Positions 22,672 to 32,029 of a stretch of 64,000 bases of DNA are shown here, piece after piece. The DNA comes from Pseudorhodoplanes sinuspersici (GTDB lineage: Bacteria; Pseudomonadota; Alphaproteobacteria; Rhizobiales; Xanthobacteraceae), in NCBI RefSeq assembly GCF_002119765.1, contig NZ_CP021112.1, positions 3,590,501 through 3,654,500 of the forward strand, given 5' to 3'. The translations under genes and the position numbers were made by a program. Positions within the stretch are counted from its first letter, which is position 1. Each line of letters begins with the position of its first letter. The notes below the pieces were generated by a model. The model was not told the DNA's origin and searched no databases. It saw only the letters and a list, made by a program, of their open reading frames with translations.

Positions 22672-23745
22672 ATGGGTAATAAGGGCGCCAAATCTCAACC
22701 GGCCACAACGATCTTGACCGACCTCAACGTCATCATCCCGAATCTGCACTGGAATTACACTGGCGTCACCGCGACCAACCGCATGATCGCGCCGCGTGTG
22801 GCGCGTCTGATGACGGCGCGCTGGCTCGGCCCCGATGCACCGGCCGGTGTCGAGACCATGACCTTCGGCGATCTGCTGACACTTCGGTCTTCTGCCCGTC
22901 GTCCCATCGTCTGGCATGCGCGCCGCAATAACGAGATGATGGCTGGGCTCGCCTTGAAATGGCTCGGCTGGCCGCTGCGCCTTGTCTTCACCTCGGCGGC
23001 GCAGCGCCACCACACCGGAATCACGCGCTGGCTGATCAAACGCATGGATGCGGTGATTGCGACAAGCCCGGCATCGGCCTCCTACCTGAAAGTGCCATGC
23101 GAGGTGATCCTGCATGGCGTCGACATCGAACGATACCGGCCGCCGGACAATCGCGAGGCTGAACTGCGGGAAGGCGACATCCGCAGCAAATATGCGATCG
23201 GATGCTTCGGCCGCGTGCGGCATCAGAAGGGGACTGACGTCTTCATCGAGGCGATGTGCCGTCTGCTGCCGCGTTATCCCGATTTCAGCGCGGTGGTGAT
23301 CGGGGCGATCGACGATGCATCCTTTGAAGCGCGTTTGAAGGAACGCGTCGCGCAATCAGGTCTTCAGGACCGCGTGCATATCCTTGGTGAGCTGCCGATC
23401 GACGATGTGCCGCCATGGTATCGCCGCGTTCTCATTTACGCATTTACCTCGCGCAATGAAGGCTTTGGACTGACGATCCTTGAAGCGATGGCCTCGGGCG
23501 ATGCGTTGGTTGCCGCGCGTGCGGGCGCGGCGGAAGCCGTTGTCACCGACGGACAGAACGGCGTGCTGGTGCCGACGGGAGATGCCGATGCATTGGCGGC
23601 AGCGCTGGAGTCGCTGATGCGCGATCCCGATGCGGCCGCCGCGATGGGCGAACGCGCTCGCGCGCATGTTGTCGCGCAATTCAGTGTCGAGGCTGAGGCA
23701 GAAAAATACGCGGCGGTTTACCGGCGTGTGTTGGCTGGAGTGTGA
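22672..23745 (+). CDS. Glycosyltransferase, GT4 family (GT-B fold)
   Basis: A 357-residue protein, probably cytosolic or peripheral. The C-terminal nucleotide-sugar domain is clear: IGCFGRVRHQKGTDVFIEAM near the hinge and RNEGFGLTILEAMASGDALV with the E-x7-E retaining motif. The N-terminal half contains WHARRNNEMMAGLALKWLGW and CEVILHGVDIERYRPPDN. It lies in the LPS region, divergent from galE, so a core or O-chain sugar transfer is likely; donor and acceptor are unknown. ATG 22672 is chosen because the frame upstream runs into repeat DNA. Confidence 0.88.
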   Translation: MGNKGAKSQPATTILTDLNVIIPNLHWNYTGVTATNRMIAPRVARLMTARWLGPDAPAGVETMTFGDLLTLRSSARRPIVWHARRNNEMMAGLALKWLGWPLRLVFTSAAQRHHTGITRWLIKRMDAVIATSPASASYLKVPCEVILHGVDIERYRPPDNREAELREGDIRSKYAIGCFGRVRHQKGTDVFIEAMCRLLPRYPDFSAVVIGAIDDASFEARLKERVAQSGLQDRVHILGELPIDDVPPWYRRVLIYAFTSRNEGFGLTILEAMASGDALVAARAGAAEAVVTDGQNGVLVPTGDADALAAALESLMRDPDAAAAMGERARAHVVAQFSVEAEAEKYAAVYRRVLAGV

Positions 23746-24114
23746 GGCCGAAAAGCGCGAAGCACTTTTTCGGACGATAATCGATGACGTTTGCGACCGT
23801 AGATCGTTTGATCCAAAACCATCGTGGTCTCGTACGCTTTTGTACAATGCGGCTTTTGGCCGGTGTTGGTGCGTTAACGAGGTCCGCTGAGCGCCGCAAT
23901 TCTTAAGCGCCAGAAGTTCCATTTGGCAATCATCTTTGCGCTGCAAAATCGATATTGCGCTGCTTCAATCATAAATCTGACAATCAAGGGTGGTAACCTT
24001 TCGCCATAGGTGCTTTTTAAACGTCTTGCGTTTTGGAAATCGCATTTCCAGAATGCGGGCGCTGCCACTAACAACGCTGCCACAAACAATCAAGAAACCA
24101 AGGGAGGAAATACA
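23746..24114. other. 369-bp region without a gene
   Basis: No coding frame here looks like protein. The stretch is more A+T-rich than its flanks. It holds a small perfect hairpin, TGGAAAT-CGC-ATTTCCA, at 24034-24050 and then GGGAGGAAATACA, the ribosome site of the next gene. It marks the left edge of an island of small unknown genes. Confidence 0.5.
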
Positions 24115-24333
24115 GTGACCGCGACACTGTCTGCGAATCTCTCCACCTTCGGCAAATTGCCGTGTGCTCAATGCGGAGCCCGTTTGATTGCCCCGGTTTG
24201 GTCTGAATACGTGGACGAGCGTCGCGTTCGCCATCTCTGGAGTTGCGACGATTGCCAATACCAGTTCGAGACAGTCGTATTTTTCTGCTCGACTGAAACT
24301 CCCGGAATTGTTCCCTCATCACTGGTGGCGTGA
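24115..24333 (+). CDS. Small zinc-ribbon-like protein (two CxxC pairs)
   Basis: A GTG start at 24115 preceded by an ideal GGGAGG (24103-24108) gives 72 residues. CAQCGARLIAPVWSEYVDER and WSCDDCQYQFETVVFF supply two CxxC pairs about 35 residues apart, consistent with one zinc-ribbon. Tryptophans and aromatic residues around the cysteines suggest a compact beta fold. There is no signal peptide. Similar 60-75-residue CxxC proteins are frequent in Bradyrhizobium-type genomes and lack an assigned function. Confidence 0.75.
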   Translation: MTATLSANLSTFGKLPCAQCGARLIAPVWSEYVDERRVRHLWSCDDCQYQFETVVFFCSTETPGIVPSSLVA

Positions 24334-24579
24334 GAGGACCTGGCCGACTAAGGTGACCGGGCTGCCGCCTTCGAACGGATGCCTCTGCGGCCAGCATTTT
24401 TGGAATTCGACACTGTCTTGGTTGTGCCTTCGGCGCAGCAATCACTTTTTTCGGTAGTTGAAGAAAAGCTGGCCACGGACTTCGGTGCGTCGTCAACGCA
24501 TGTGCGGCAAAAGAAAGAGTGTTAGGGGCGGCGCAGTGACCCGGGATTTTAGTGAATATGGGTGAGACGCCAGAAGCCC

Positions 24580-25059
24580 TCATTGCGCCTTGATTTGATC
24601 CCTGCTGCTTTTGTAAGCCGTGCGGCCTGCCCGTCCGACAGGGTGCGCGACGTGCCGCGTTTGCCCTCTGCGATTTGACATGCGTTGCTGACGCCGATCA
24701 TCGTCCAGCAATGATCTCGCTCGCGCATTTCGTTGCATTTGATGGCGCCGTTGATCCTCCAACAGCTGGGCATAGGAGTCCCGCCAGCTTCGCTCAGCCG
24801 CCGTTAGTCGCGTGTTGCGGTCTCTGCATATGAGGATTCGTTTTAATCTGGATTGGGCTTCGGCCAGGGATCCGAACTCTCCAAGGACAGTCTGCTCGGC
24901 GGTCGTGGTGGCCCTCTGCGCGACAATGCTGCACCTGTTCGTCGTCACGTCCTGGACAATCGAGAATGCCGCTCCACGTTGGGCGCCTGCATGCTGGGAT
25001 AGGAAGAGCAACACACATAGCAGTAAACATAATGTCCACATTGCTCGCCCGGCTGACAT
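24580..25059 (-). CDS. Hypothetical exported protein
   Basis: A 159-residue protein with a strong signal sequence, MWTLCLLLCVLLFLSQHAGA, cleaved probably before QRGAAF. The mature part begins with a short globular-looking section that has two cysteines (TNRCSIVAQRATTTAEQTVL and LKRILICRDRNTRL). A long Arg/Gln-rich tail (EDQRRHQMQRNARARSLLDD) follows and is likely helical and positively charged. ATG 25041 is an alternative start that would place the signal directly at the N-terminus. I do not recognise the family. Confidence 0.6.
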   Translation of the reverse strand: MSAGRAMWTLCLLLCVLLFLSQHAGAQRGAAFSIVQDVTTNRCSIVAQRATTTAEQTVLGEFGSLAEAQSRLKRILICRDRNTRLTAAERSWRDSYAQLLEDQRRHQMQRNARARSLLDDDRRQQRMSNRRGQTRHVAHPVGRAGRTAYKSSRDQIKAQ

Positions 25060-25636
25060 AGGGAACCGCCCGATTCAAAAGCATTTGGACATCGAACGAT
25101 CTTCCCGTGATTGCGTTCCGGCGCGATGCAGGGAAACGTCCCTGCGAGAGCACGCGATCTTGAGTTTCTTTCCAAGCGCGCCGTGAAAACGCCGAAGACA
25201 ATCAAAATAAATCCGCGCAAATGCGGCTCTTCACGTTTTGATTTAGTTTTGCAGGCTAAGCCGCCGTTCAAACCTTGGCGTTGCATTTCGGGCAGGCGAT
25301 GATCAGAGCGTCGCCGTCGCGTCGTGAGATTGCGCGACAATTCCAACGGCTTGGATTGCCGAGGTTCTATCAAAGTATCTGAATAATACAACAACGCTCC
25401 AGCGATGGCTCTTATGAGTGAAAAGAGTAAAAAGACAGGCGGGCAAAACAATCCGATTTGAATGTTGCTCGTGTTAATGCAGTATACGAATCTGCCGCCT
25501 AAAACCCCAATTGCAATAATGGCGCATCAAATCAACTGCTCATCAATTCTCCCCTGCACTTCATGTGATGACCTGCCGATGTGGAAGCGTCTTCCCGCAT
25601 CGACAAAGAGAAGCGTTTTCCAACACCGGAGCAATA
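25060..25636. other. 577-bp region without a convincing gene
   Basis: Long frames on the minus strand read poorly. One short minus-strand stretch, about 25270-25365, reads NPSRWNCRAISRRDGDALII then ACPKCNAKV and a stop, like the C-terminal end of a small CPxC protein; an upstream TAG and the absence of a start suggest a remnant. The right part is A+T-rich and leads to the start at 25637. Confidence 0.4.
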
Positions 25637-26254
25637 ATGTTTTCTCCAGAATGGCCTCGTTACCTGGCTCTGACAGTTCTTTTGCTTCTGGTAGCGTTTG
25701 GCTATTGGGCGGGGCGTAACCGCGCGCCTGCTTGGACGAATATTCCCCTCATCGCACTGGCAGTGCTTTCAATTGGTCCGAGCGCGTGCGCGGTGATCCT
25801 TTATTTCTCGTACAAGTTTGGTCTGATTCAGCCTGGTGCGCCTGGATATCGATTTAGGTCGTTCGTCTATTCTCTGCCGGCCGATTTTGCCTTGCTGAAC
25901 TGGGCGTTCGTGCCGCTGTATGTGGTTGGACGAATTTGGCCGCATGCTGGCTCAGCCCGGCATGCCATGTGGTTTGCCGTCGTGGCGATGTCTTTACCAA
26001 ATTTCGTTCTGTTCGGCTTGGCGACGGAAATGGTTTCGAACGCTCGCGATGCTGGCCAGGGCATCGGAATCATAGAGGCTGTGTTGCTTTGGTCACCGGT
26101 CCAGACCATCTTTCCTGGGTTTGTTGCGATCGTCGACGCTGTTGGCTTTGAGTATTTTTTCATTCTCAGCGCGCTGACCGGGTTCCTCCCGATCCTCGGT
26201 TTGGTCGCCTGGTTATTGGGCCAACTTGTCGGACGGCAGGCTCGAACCACCTAG
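25637..26254 (+). CDS. Hypothetical integral membrane protein
   Basis: A 205-residue protein with five or six predicted membrane spans (LALTVLLLLVAFGYWAG, NIPLIALAVLSIGPSACAVI, FALLNWAFVPLYVVGRIW, AMWFAVVAMSLPNFVLFGLA and a C-terminal ILSALTGFLPILGLVAWLLG). ATG 25637 has GGAG eight bases upstream; the frame is open to 25565 but those codons look non-coding. Family not recognised. It sits alone on the plus strand in the island. Confidence 0.65.
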   Translation: MFSPEWPRYLALTVLLLLVAFGYWAGRNRAPAWTNIPLIALAVLSIGPSACAVILYFSYKFGLIQPGAPGYRFRSFVYSLPADFALLNWAFVPLYVVGRIWPHAGSARHAMWFAVVAMSLPNFVLFGLATEMVSNARDAGQGIGIIEAVLLWSPVQTIFPGFVAIVDAVGFEYFFILSALTGFLPILGLVAWLLGQLVGRQARTT

Positions 26255-26298
26255 TTGCGGCCGACGCTACGGTGTAATCGGTGGCCTTCGGATCGTAT

Positions 26299-26532
26299 CT
26301 AGGTGTTAGCCCGTGTGACAAAAACGAGGTCCTCATCAAACGACTTGTAGTGAATCAGCCCCATATCCGCGAAATCAACGAGCGTTCCGTATTCTAAATA
26401 TGCCCAATCAGCTTCTTTATAAGCAGCGCTGAACTGCCCGGTGTGGATGACGCAAACGACATGACCTTCAGTGCCATCGACCAATTTGACGGTGTCGCCC
26501 AACTCGACGGATTCCCCGGTTGAATAGTTCAT
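26299..26532 (-). CDS. Small acidic protein of unknown function
   Basis: A 77-residue beta-rich protein. The pattern SVELGDTVKLVDGTEGHVVC, then VIHTGQFSAAYKEADWAYLE and YGTLVDFADMGLIHY, is one I have seen in small stand-alone proteins that resemble immunity proteins of polymorphic toxin systems, with a KOW-like first half. No toxin gene is adjacent, so that role is only a possibility. No signal or membrane segment. Confidence 0.65.
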   Translation of the reverse strand: MNYSTGESVELGDTVKLVDGTEGHVVCVIHTGQFSAAYKEADWAYLEYGTLVDFADMGLIHYKSFDEDLVFVTRANT

Positions 26533-26592
26533 CGTATCGATCCAAAGCTTATCTCGCGTCAGCGGACTTTTCTGCTGCAGGAATTTTCGCGA

Positions 26593-26907
26593 TCACGTTC
26601 CCCATAGCCAGGCCGCAGCCGCTCCGCAGGCGGCGATGACGGCTGAAAGATAGGCAATCATCGGTCCCAAGCCGGCCATTCCTTGTTTCCAAATCGCTGC
26701 GCCGAAGCCAACAAAAATCAGAAGCATGGGGAAGGACGCCACCAGAGCCTGCATCGATGACATGGTGCTGCCCTGTCGCATGTAGGCAAAGCTTCCGATG
26801 AAGAATACGGCGCCGAGCGCAATTATGGTTTTGCCGATACGCGCATAGTCTGCTGGCGTGCGCTTCGGGGCTTTTGGCGGTGGAACATAGTTGCGAAAGT
26901 TATACAT
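26593..26907 (-). CDS. Small hypothetical membrane protein
   Basis: A 104-residue protein with a Pro/Lys-rich cytosolic start (NYVPPPKAPKRTPADYARIG) and three membrane spans (TIIALGAVFFIGSFAYM, MQALVASFPMLLIFVGFGAA, MIAYLSAVIAACGAAAAWLW). It is 60 bases upstream of the 77-residue gene on the same strand and may be co-transcribed with it. Not recognised. Confidence 0.6.
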   Translation of the reverse strand: MYNFRNYVPPPKAPKRTPADYARIGKTIIALGAVFFIGSFAYMRQGSTMSSMQALVASFPMLLIFVGFGAAIWKQGMAGLGPMIAYLSAVIAACGAAAAWLWGT

Positions 26908-27000
26908 GATGCAGTCTTTTCGCCCATTATCAGGTGTTAATGCTGCTCATCGTCTCTTTGCTTGATTGCCATCGGGGAGCCCGTTCGGATCACTCTCTCG

Positions 27001-27315
27001 CTTTTGCAAGCACCCCATCGACAAACGTCGCGAGATTGCCGCCTTCGAACAGATAGCCATCGATACCGACGGCCTTCGCCGCCCGCAGGCGCTGTCCTTG
27101 TCGCCGATCAGGAAGCTGCCGGATAATTCGACCGGCCAGTGTTCGATCAGGTCGACAGCATGCCGGGCTAATGCGAGATGTTCAATTGTAAGCTGAAGGT
27201 CCGGGATCCGCCGAGCAGCGATAACATCATTTGCTCGTTCGTTTATCGTCTTCTCAGCGCCCGCGCAGCCCAACTGCCCAGCGCAAAGCGCAACGAGTGC
27301 AGGAGCCTAAATCAT
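27001..27315 (-). pseudogene. Chimeric remnant: lipoprotein 5' end joined to a copy of the gmhB 3' end
   Basis: From ATG 27315 the frame reads M-I-stop(TAG)-A-P-A-L-V-A-L-C-A-G-Q-L-G-C, a lipobox closely like that of the lipoprotein gene at 27996-28433, followed by AEKTINERANDVIAARRIPD (intact paralogue: VEKAINDRAKEIIDSQKIPD). Near 27170 it switches to a copy of gmhB (28695-28865) that is about nine-tenths identical by eye and carries two single-base deletions, at the GGCGCTG and GTCGACAGC positions. The nonsense codon and frameshifts make it dead. The gmhB part is far less diverged than the lipoprotein part, so the joining is the recent event. Confidence 0.82.
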
Positions 27316-27476
27316 ATGATTTCTCCCCACGGATTGCCTTTTTACCGTCGGGATCGTGAGGTTGGCAATGCTCAGTTGAGCTTCGCGGTTCAGGCAACGG
27401 AACCAACCTCGACCAGCAGTCGCGTGGTCCAGATCACTGACGTTGGCGCCCGATGACTGGGTGTTATCGCGCGCGC

Positions 27477-27911
27477 TCAAGAGGGAAATTTCCAGCTGAA
27501 GATAACATTGGGAGCCGGATCAGCAGAGGATCTTGGTCTCCCAACAATATCAACTGACACGAAATACCGACGGATATTGTCTTCGATTGTTTTTAGCTCC
27601 AACGGTGGAAATTGGAGACCAGCTCCAGCAAGGCGTTCTGCTGTTGCACAATTCACAACCATCGTTAGTTGTTTGAAGTTCGTTTTTACATCGACATAGA
27701 ACCAAAAGAGTCTTTGTTGATCCTCGTAACGATAGAAATCCCCCGCTTCCGGGTGGTACCCACCATGACGGATTTTATATTCTCCCTCAGCGCCAGTTGC
27801 CTTGTATCCTTCGTTCATTTGAATCCGCTCGCTATGAGAAGGTTCTAGGACTCGCGCTGCAATAATCTCGTGTGAGCGGACCAGATAGATAGAATCAGCG
27901 GCAGACTTCAC
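27477..27911 (-). CDS. Hypothetical protein
   Basis: From GTG 27911 a 144-residue protein KSAADSIYLVRSHEIIAARV ... RYEDQQRLFWFYVDVKTNFK ... KTIEDNIRRYFVSVDIVGRP. It looks globular with mixed alpha/beta content and no signal or membrane span in the chosen form; the frame is open further upstream without a better start. It is downstream of the lipoprotein gene in the same direction and may be co-transcribed. Family unknown. Confidence 0.5.
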   Translation of the reverse strand: MKSAADSIYLVRSHEIIAARVLEPSHSERIQMNEGYKATGAEGEYKIRHGGYHPEAGDFYRYEDQQRLFWFYVDVKTNFKQLTMVVNCATAERLAGAGLQFPPLELKTIEDNIRRYFVSVDIVGRPRSSADPAPNVIFSWKFPS

Positions 27912-27995
27912 GAGGGCCGTCTCGTTTCTCGCTCGTCCTCGAGTGCGCCGTACGAAATCCTGCTTACATCGGCAACGGGCCGTGCTTTCTCTTCG

Positions 27996-28433
27996 TCAAT
28001 TCGTGCTAAAATCAAAGCGGTCTCGCAACACCTTTCTGACGGGAGGCTCGATGCCTCTTGCGTGGCACTCAATCAAACCAGAGTCTCTCAGCAGCACAGT
28101 GGAGAGCTCTTTGAACGTATCGCCCCGCTCAAAGACTCCGGCGTGGACATAGATCAGGTCTCTCAGCCGTTTGCCCCAAATATTTATTTGAGGCGTTTTC
28201 GTTACGTAGCAAACGAAGACTTTCCCGTCCGCTTGCGTACCCGCTTTCACCCAAACCACCTGTGAATCGTCAGAGAGTTTTTCCAGTCGCGCAACCTGTT
28301 CAGGTGCGAGTGACGCATCCGGAATTTTCTGAGAGTCGATAATCTCTTTCGCTCTGTCGTTTATTGCTTTTTCCACCCCTGCGCAGCCCAAAAGGCCGGC
28401 GCAAACAGCAGCGAGCATTCCAATCCGAAACAT
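27996..28433 (-). CDS. Small lipoprotein
   Basis: A 145-residue protein with a lipoprotein signal peptide, MFRIGMLAAVCAGLLGCAG; the lipobox cysteine is residue 17. The mature part begins VEKAINDRAKEIIDSQKIPD and later has VWVKAGTQADGKVFVCYVTK and LIYVHAGVFERGDTFKELST. ATG 28433 is chosen over 28475 because it puts the signal peptide at the N-terminus. A decayed relative of its 5' end is at 27180-27315. Function unknown. Confidence 0.7.
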   Translation of the reverse strand: MFRIGMLAAVCAGLLGCAGVEKAINDRAKEIIDSQKIPDASLAPEQVARLEKLSDDSQVVWVKAGTQADGKVFVCYVTKTPQINIWGKRLRDLIYVHAGVFERGDTFKELSTVLLRDSGLIECHARGIEPPVRKVLRDRFDFSTN

Positions 28434-28683
28434 TTCTTCCCCCACTCGCCCGCCGGTATATGCGAACCTCGTCAAACTCGCAATTTTCTGAAATCACGCG
28501 TGGGCTATGTGGATCGGGTTCCGATAGGCGATTGCCCATCAGCGCGAATGTCTGCGATTCTACTTTTCCGGGCTGTCATTGTGCCGGCTCCAAATCCGCG
28601 TCTATGTCTCGTTGCAAGCCAGCACAACTGATTTCAAGAATTAAACTGTGTTGCAAAATCGGTTCGTTACTTGCGTGGATTGA

Positions 28684-29205
28684 TCATCCTCGCGTCTTTG
28701 CAATCACCCCATCGACAAACCTCGCGAGATTGCCGCCCTCGAACAGATAACCATCGATGCCGACGGCCTTTGCCGCCCGCAGGTCGCTGTCCTTGTCGCC
28801 GATCAGAAAGCTGCCGGATAATTCGACCGGCCAGTGTTCGATCAGGTCGAGCAGCATGCCGGGCTTGGGCTTTCGCCAGTCGCTGTCGAGGCGATAGGCC
28901 GTCAGCGGCGCATCCGGATGAAACGGGCAAAAGCGGATGTCGTCGATCCGCGCACCCTGCTGCGACAGCTCCGCGCGCATCCAGTCATGCAGCGATTCGA
29001 CATCGTCCTCGGTGAACATGCCGCGCGCGACACCGGACTGGTTGGATATGATGAAGACGTGATAGCCGGCGTCGTTCAGCCGCCGCACGGCATCCGCGGC
29101 GCCGTCGGTCCAGTGAAAGCGGTCGATGGTGCCGATGTAACCGTCGTCGCGATTGAGCACGCCGTCGCGATCGAGGAACGCTGCCGGCTTGCGTGTCGCG
29201 GTCAT
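28684..29205 (-). CDS. gmhB: D-glycero-beta-D-manno-heptose-1,7-bisphosphate 7-phosphatase
   Basis: A 173-residue HAD phosphatase. [18 protein letters not shown] carries the DxD nucleophile/acid pair, [18 protein letters not shown] is motif 2, and [16 protein letters not shown] with [20 protein letters not shown] are motifs 3 and 4. It removes the C7 phosphate in ADP-L-glycero-D-manno-heptose synthesis for the LPS core. ATG 29205 is preferred to GTG 29214 because AAAGG then lies at proper spacing. It follows gmhA by 33 bases. Part of its 3' end is duplicated at 27001-27169. Confidence 0.95.
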   Translation of the reverse strand: MTATRKPAAFLDRDGVLNRDDGYIGTIDRFHWTDGAADAVRRLNDAGYHVFIISNQSGVARGMFTEDDVESLHDWMRAELSQQGARIDDIRFCPFHPDAPLTAYRLDSDWRKPKPGMLLDLIEHWPVELSGSFLIGDKDSDLRAAKAVGIDGYLFEGGNLARFVDGVIAKTRG

Positions 29206-29238
29206 GGCGTACACCTTTTGGCTTGCGCCCTTTTTGGC

Positions 29239-29829
29239 TTACAGCTTTTTCGGAAACAACTCGTGCTCGACAAGGCCGCAGATCGCATGCGCCGCGGTGA
29301 TGTGAATCTGCTGAATGATCGCAGTTTCGTCGGACGGCGCGACAAGAAGGAGATCGCAGAGCGGTTGCATTGCCCGTCCGCGCGTGCCGGTGAAGCCGAC
29401 GGTGACAAGCCCGCTCTCGCGGGCGGCTTCCAGCGCCATCACGACGTTGGGAGAACTCCCTGACGTGGTGATGCCGATGAACACATCGCCAGGACGGCCG
29501 AGCCCGCGCACCTGGCGTTCGAACACGTGCTCATAGCCATAGTCGTTGCCGATGGCGGTCAGCACCGACGTGTCGGTGGTCAGCGCGATCGCGGGCAGGG
29601 GATTACGGTCGAGTTTAAAGCGCGAGAGGAGTTCGGCGGCGATGTGCTGTGCGTCCGCGGCGCTGCCGCCATTGCCGGCCAGCATCAGCTTGCCGCCGCC
29701 CTGAAGGGACGCGGCAATGCGCTGTGCAATCGAGGCGATCGCGTGAACGAGAGCAGTGTCGTCCTCCGCGCGCTGAACAGCTTCTCTCGAGCGTCTAAAA
29801 TAGCCGAGGATCTCATCTTCTACGATCAT
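29239..29829 (-). CDS. gmhA: Phosphoheptose isomerase (sedoheptulose-7-phosphate isomerase)
   Basis: A 196-residue SIS-domain enzyme: [20 protein letters not shown], then [20 protein letters not shown] and the C-terminal [28 protein letters not shown] is the GmhA signature. It makes D-glycero-D-manno-heptose 7-phosphate, the first step of heptose synthesis. ATG 29829 overlaps the stop of the heptosyltransferase gene by ATGA, although the frame stays open far upstream inside that gene. Confidence 0.95.
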   Translation of the reverse strand: MIVEDEILGYFRRSREAVQRAEDDTALVHAIASIAQRIAASLQGGGKLMLAGNGGSAADAQHIAAELLSRFKLDRNPLPAIALTTDTSVLTAIGNDYGYEHVFERQVRGLGRPGDVFIGITTSGSSPNVVMALEAARESGLVTVGFTGTRGRAMQPLCDLLLVAPSDETAIIQQIHITAAHAICGLVEHELFPKKL

Positions 29830-30869
29830 GACACGTTGGTACCGGTGGTAAGCTTCTGGGGCAAGGCGGCGCGGACTGCATCGTGGACCCGTCCGACATC
29901 GACGCCAGATGTGCTGCGATCCTTGATGTTGGCAAACTGGCCCGGCGGCTCGATGATCGCCGCCAGGGGATTGAGCGGAGCCCAGAGCCGCGGCGAGGTC
30001 GGTCCGAAGATCGCGACCGTCGGCGTCCCGATCGCTGCCGCGATGTGCATCAGGCCGGAATCGTTGGTCACCGCGACGTCGGCGGAACGAAGCGCGAGAA
30101 TCGCATTTCGCAGGTCGTTTCCGGTCAGATTCCGCACCGATTCGCCGCCGATTCCGCAGAGTTTCTCGGCAATCTGTCGCTCTTGCGGGCCTCCCAGGAC
30201 CCAGATCTCGCATCCATCGGCGGCGAGCCGGCGGGCGAGTTCTGCATAATGTTCCGGCGGCCAGGCCTTGCCAGGCCCGACCGCGCCGGGCGCGAAAGCC
30301 ACCACCGGCCGGCCTCCGGAAAGGCCATTGCGGGCCCGCCAAGCCTCGATTTCGGCGGCGGGCACGTCGATGTCGGGAAGAGGCCAATCCTTTGGCAGCA
30401 CTGCATTTTTCGGCAGCGCCAGGGCGCCGAAACAATCGATCATCCGTTCCAGTTTGCGCTCACCCCAGCGCATATCATTGATCAGGAGGAAACGGCCTTC
30501 GCCGGCGAAGCCGATCCGCTCTGGGATGCCGGCAAGGAACGGGGCAAGGGCGGATTTCCAGGTGCGCGGCATGACCAGCGCCGTGCCGTATCGTTCTGCT
30601 TTAAGCCTTTGTGCCAGCTCAAGATATTGTCCGAACGGCAGGCGCCTTCGGGGCAGGTCGGCGACAATTCCTGTCCGCACGCCGGGCAGATAATCGAGGA
30701 TCGGGGCGCAAAGCGAACTGGTGATCAGGTCGATCGGCCGGTCCGGCCAGCGAGCCTTCAACAGCCTTACGACCGAATGCACGCGCACGAAATCGCCGAT
30801 CCACATGTACGGGACAATGAGGATCGGGCTGTCGGCTCCGGCCGCCTTATGATCTGAATTCTGGCTCAT
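29826..30869 (-). CDS. waaF: ADP-heptose:LPS heptosyltransferase (WaaF-like, GT9)
   Basis: A 347-residue GT-B inverting transferase. It starts [20 protein letters not shown], with [20 protein letters not shown] at the donor site and [20 protein letters not shown] plus [20 protein letters not shown] in the C-terminal domain, the GT9 hallmark. PGA(x)GPGKAWP and the length fit heptosyltransferase II. First gene of the waaF-gmhA-gmhB operon. It diverges from hldD across a 179-bp gap that holds both promoters. Confidence 0.93.
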   Translation of the reverse strand: MSQNSDHKAAGADSPILIVPYMWIGDFVRVHSVVRLLKARWPDRPIDLITSSLCAPILDYLPGVRTGIVADLPRRRLPFGQYLELAQRLKAERYGTALVMPRTWKSALAPFLAGIPERIGFAGEGRFLLINDMRWGERKLERMIDCFGALALPKNAVLPKDWPLPDIDVPAAEIEAWRARNGLSGGRPVVAFAPGAVGPGKAWPPEHYAELARRLAADGCEIWVLGGPQERQIAEKLCGIGGESVRNLTGNDLRNAILALRSADVAVTNDSGLMHIAAAIGTPTVAIFGPTSPRLWAPLNPLAAIIEPPGQFANIKDRSTSGVDVGRVHDAVRAALPQKLTTGTNVS

Positions 30870-31048
30870 TTCTTGTGGAAATGATGATTCACTGTGAGTT
30901 CGCGCTGTCGTGGCAAGGGGTTAGCGCGCTTGAGGCTTGATTGTCGACTATGAATTGAGACGGTGGGATTCGCCGCTCTTGGTCATGAAAGTTGCACGTC
31001 TGTCCCCGGTCAGGCAAAGGAGCGACGTGCGGGGCAGCGGGGTAGGCG

Positions 31049-32029
31049 ATGCTATTAGTGACCGGCGGGGCCGGTTTTATCGGGTCGAATATCGTCGCCA
31101 GCCTCAACGAGGCCGGACGCACCGATATCGCGGTCAATGACACATTGGGCAAGGACGGCCGCTGGCGCAATCTGGCCAAGCGGCAGATCGCCGATTTCGT
31201 CCAGCCACATGAGCTAAGTCGTTGGCTGGACGGGAGAAAACTTGACGCCGTCATCCATATGGGGGCGATTTCCGACACCACGGCCGATGACGGTGACCTT
31301 GTCATGGACACCAATTTCCGGCTGTCGCTGACGCTTCTGGACTGGTGCACCGTGACCCGCACGCCGTTCATTTATGCCTCGTCGGCGGCCACTTATGGCG
31401 GCGGAGAACACGGATTTTCTGACGATGATCGGCCAGAGCATCTGCGTTCATTGGCGCCGATGAACCTATACGGCTGGAGCAAACATCTGTTCGACCAGGC
31501 TCTGATCGCCCGCAAGCTGCGCGGGGAAGATTTGCCGCCGCAATGGGCGGGACTGAAGTTTTTCAACGTGTTCGGCCCGAACGAGTATCACAAGGGCAAG
31601 ATGATGAGTGTTCTTGCCAAGGTGTTCGACGAGGGCAGGGCCGGCGGCACTATCCGCCTGTTCAAGTCGCATAAGCCCGGCATCGCCGACGGCGACCAGC
31701 GGCGCGATTTCATCTATGTCGATGATGTTGTTGCGGTTATTCGCTGGCTGCTCGACACGCCGCGGGTGTCCGGCCTGTTCAATGTCGGGACCGGGGAGGC
31801 GCGCAGTTTTCGCGAGATGATCGAGGCGATGTTCGCGGCGCTCGGCCGCCCGCCGAAGATCGAATATGTCGATATGCCGGAAAATATCAGGGATCAGTAC
31901 CAGTACTTCACGCAGAGCGATGTCGGACGGCTGCGCGCGGCGGGTTATAATGCCGGGTTCATGCTCCTAGAAGATGCCGTACGGCGCTATGTACAGCAGT
32001 ATTTGGACCGCGAGGATCGTTATCGCTGA
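31049..32029 (+). CDS. hldD: ADP-L-glycero-D-manno-heptose 6-epimerase
   Basis: A 326-residue SDR enzyme. [20 protein letters not shown] binds [24 protein letters not shown] and [20 protein letters not shown] (YxxxK) form the active site; [20 protein letters not shown] is the HldD signature. It inverts C6 of ADP-D-glycero-D-manno-heptose, the last step of donor synthesis. Its stop TGA overlaps the start of hldE by one base (TGATG). Confidence 0.96.
   Translation: MLLVTGGAGFIGSNIVASLNEAGRTDIAVNDTLGKDGRWRNLAKRQIADFVQPHELSRWLDGRKLDAVIHMGAISDTTADDGDLVMDTNFRLSLTLLDWCTVTRTPFIYASSAATYGGGEHGFSDDDRPEHLRSLAPMNLYGWSKHLFDQALIARKLRGEDLPPQWAGLKFFNVFGPNEYHKGKMMSVLAKVFDEGRAGGTIRLFKSHKPGIADGDQRRDFIYVDDVVAVIRWLLDTPRVSGLFNVGTGEARSFREMIEAMFAALGRPPKIEYVDMPENIRDQYQYFTQSDVGRLRAAGYNAGFMLLEDAVRRYVQQYLDREDRYR

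Noticed and set aside
22553-22708. N-terminal extension of galE containing SFPRKRES text
   Set aside because: This peptide is the standard translation of a REP-like repeat; the true GalE start with its NAD motif is at 22552.
24945-25451. 168-codon minus-strand frame in the gene-poor island
   Set aside because: It overlaps the better-supported exported protein gene in another frame and reads as random Arg/Ser/Cys-rich text.
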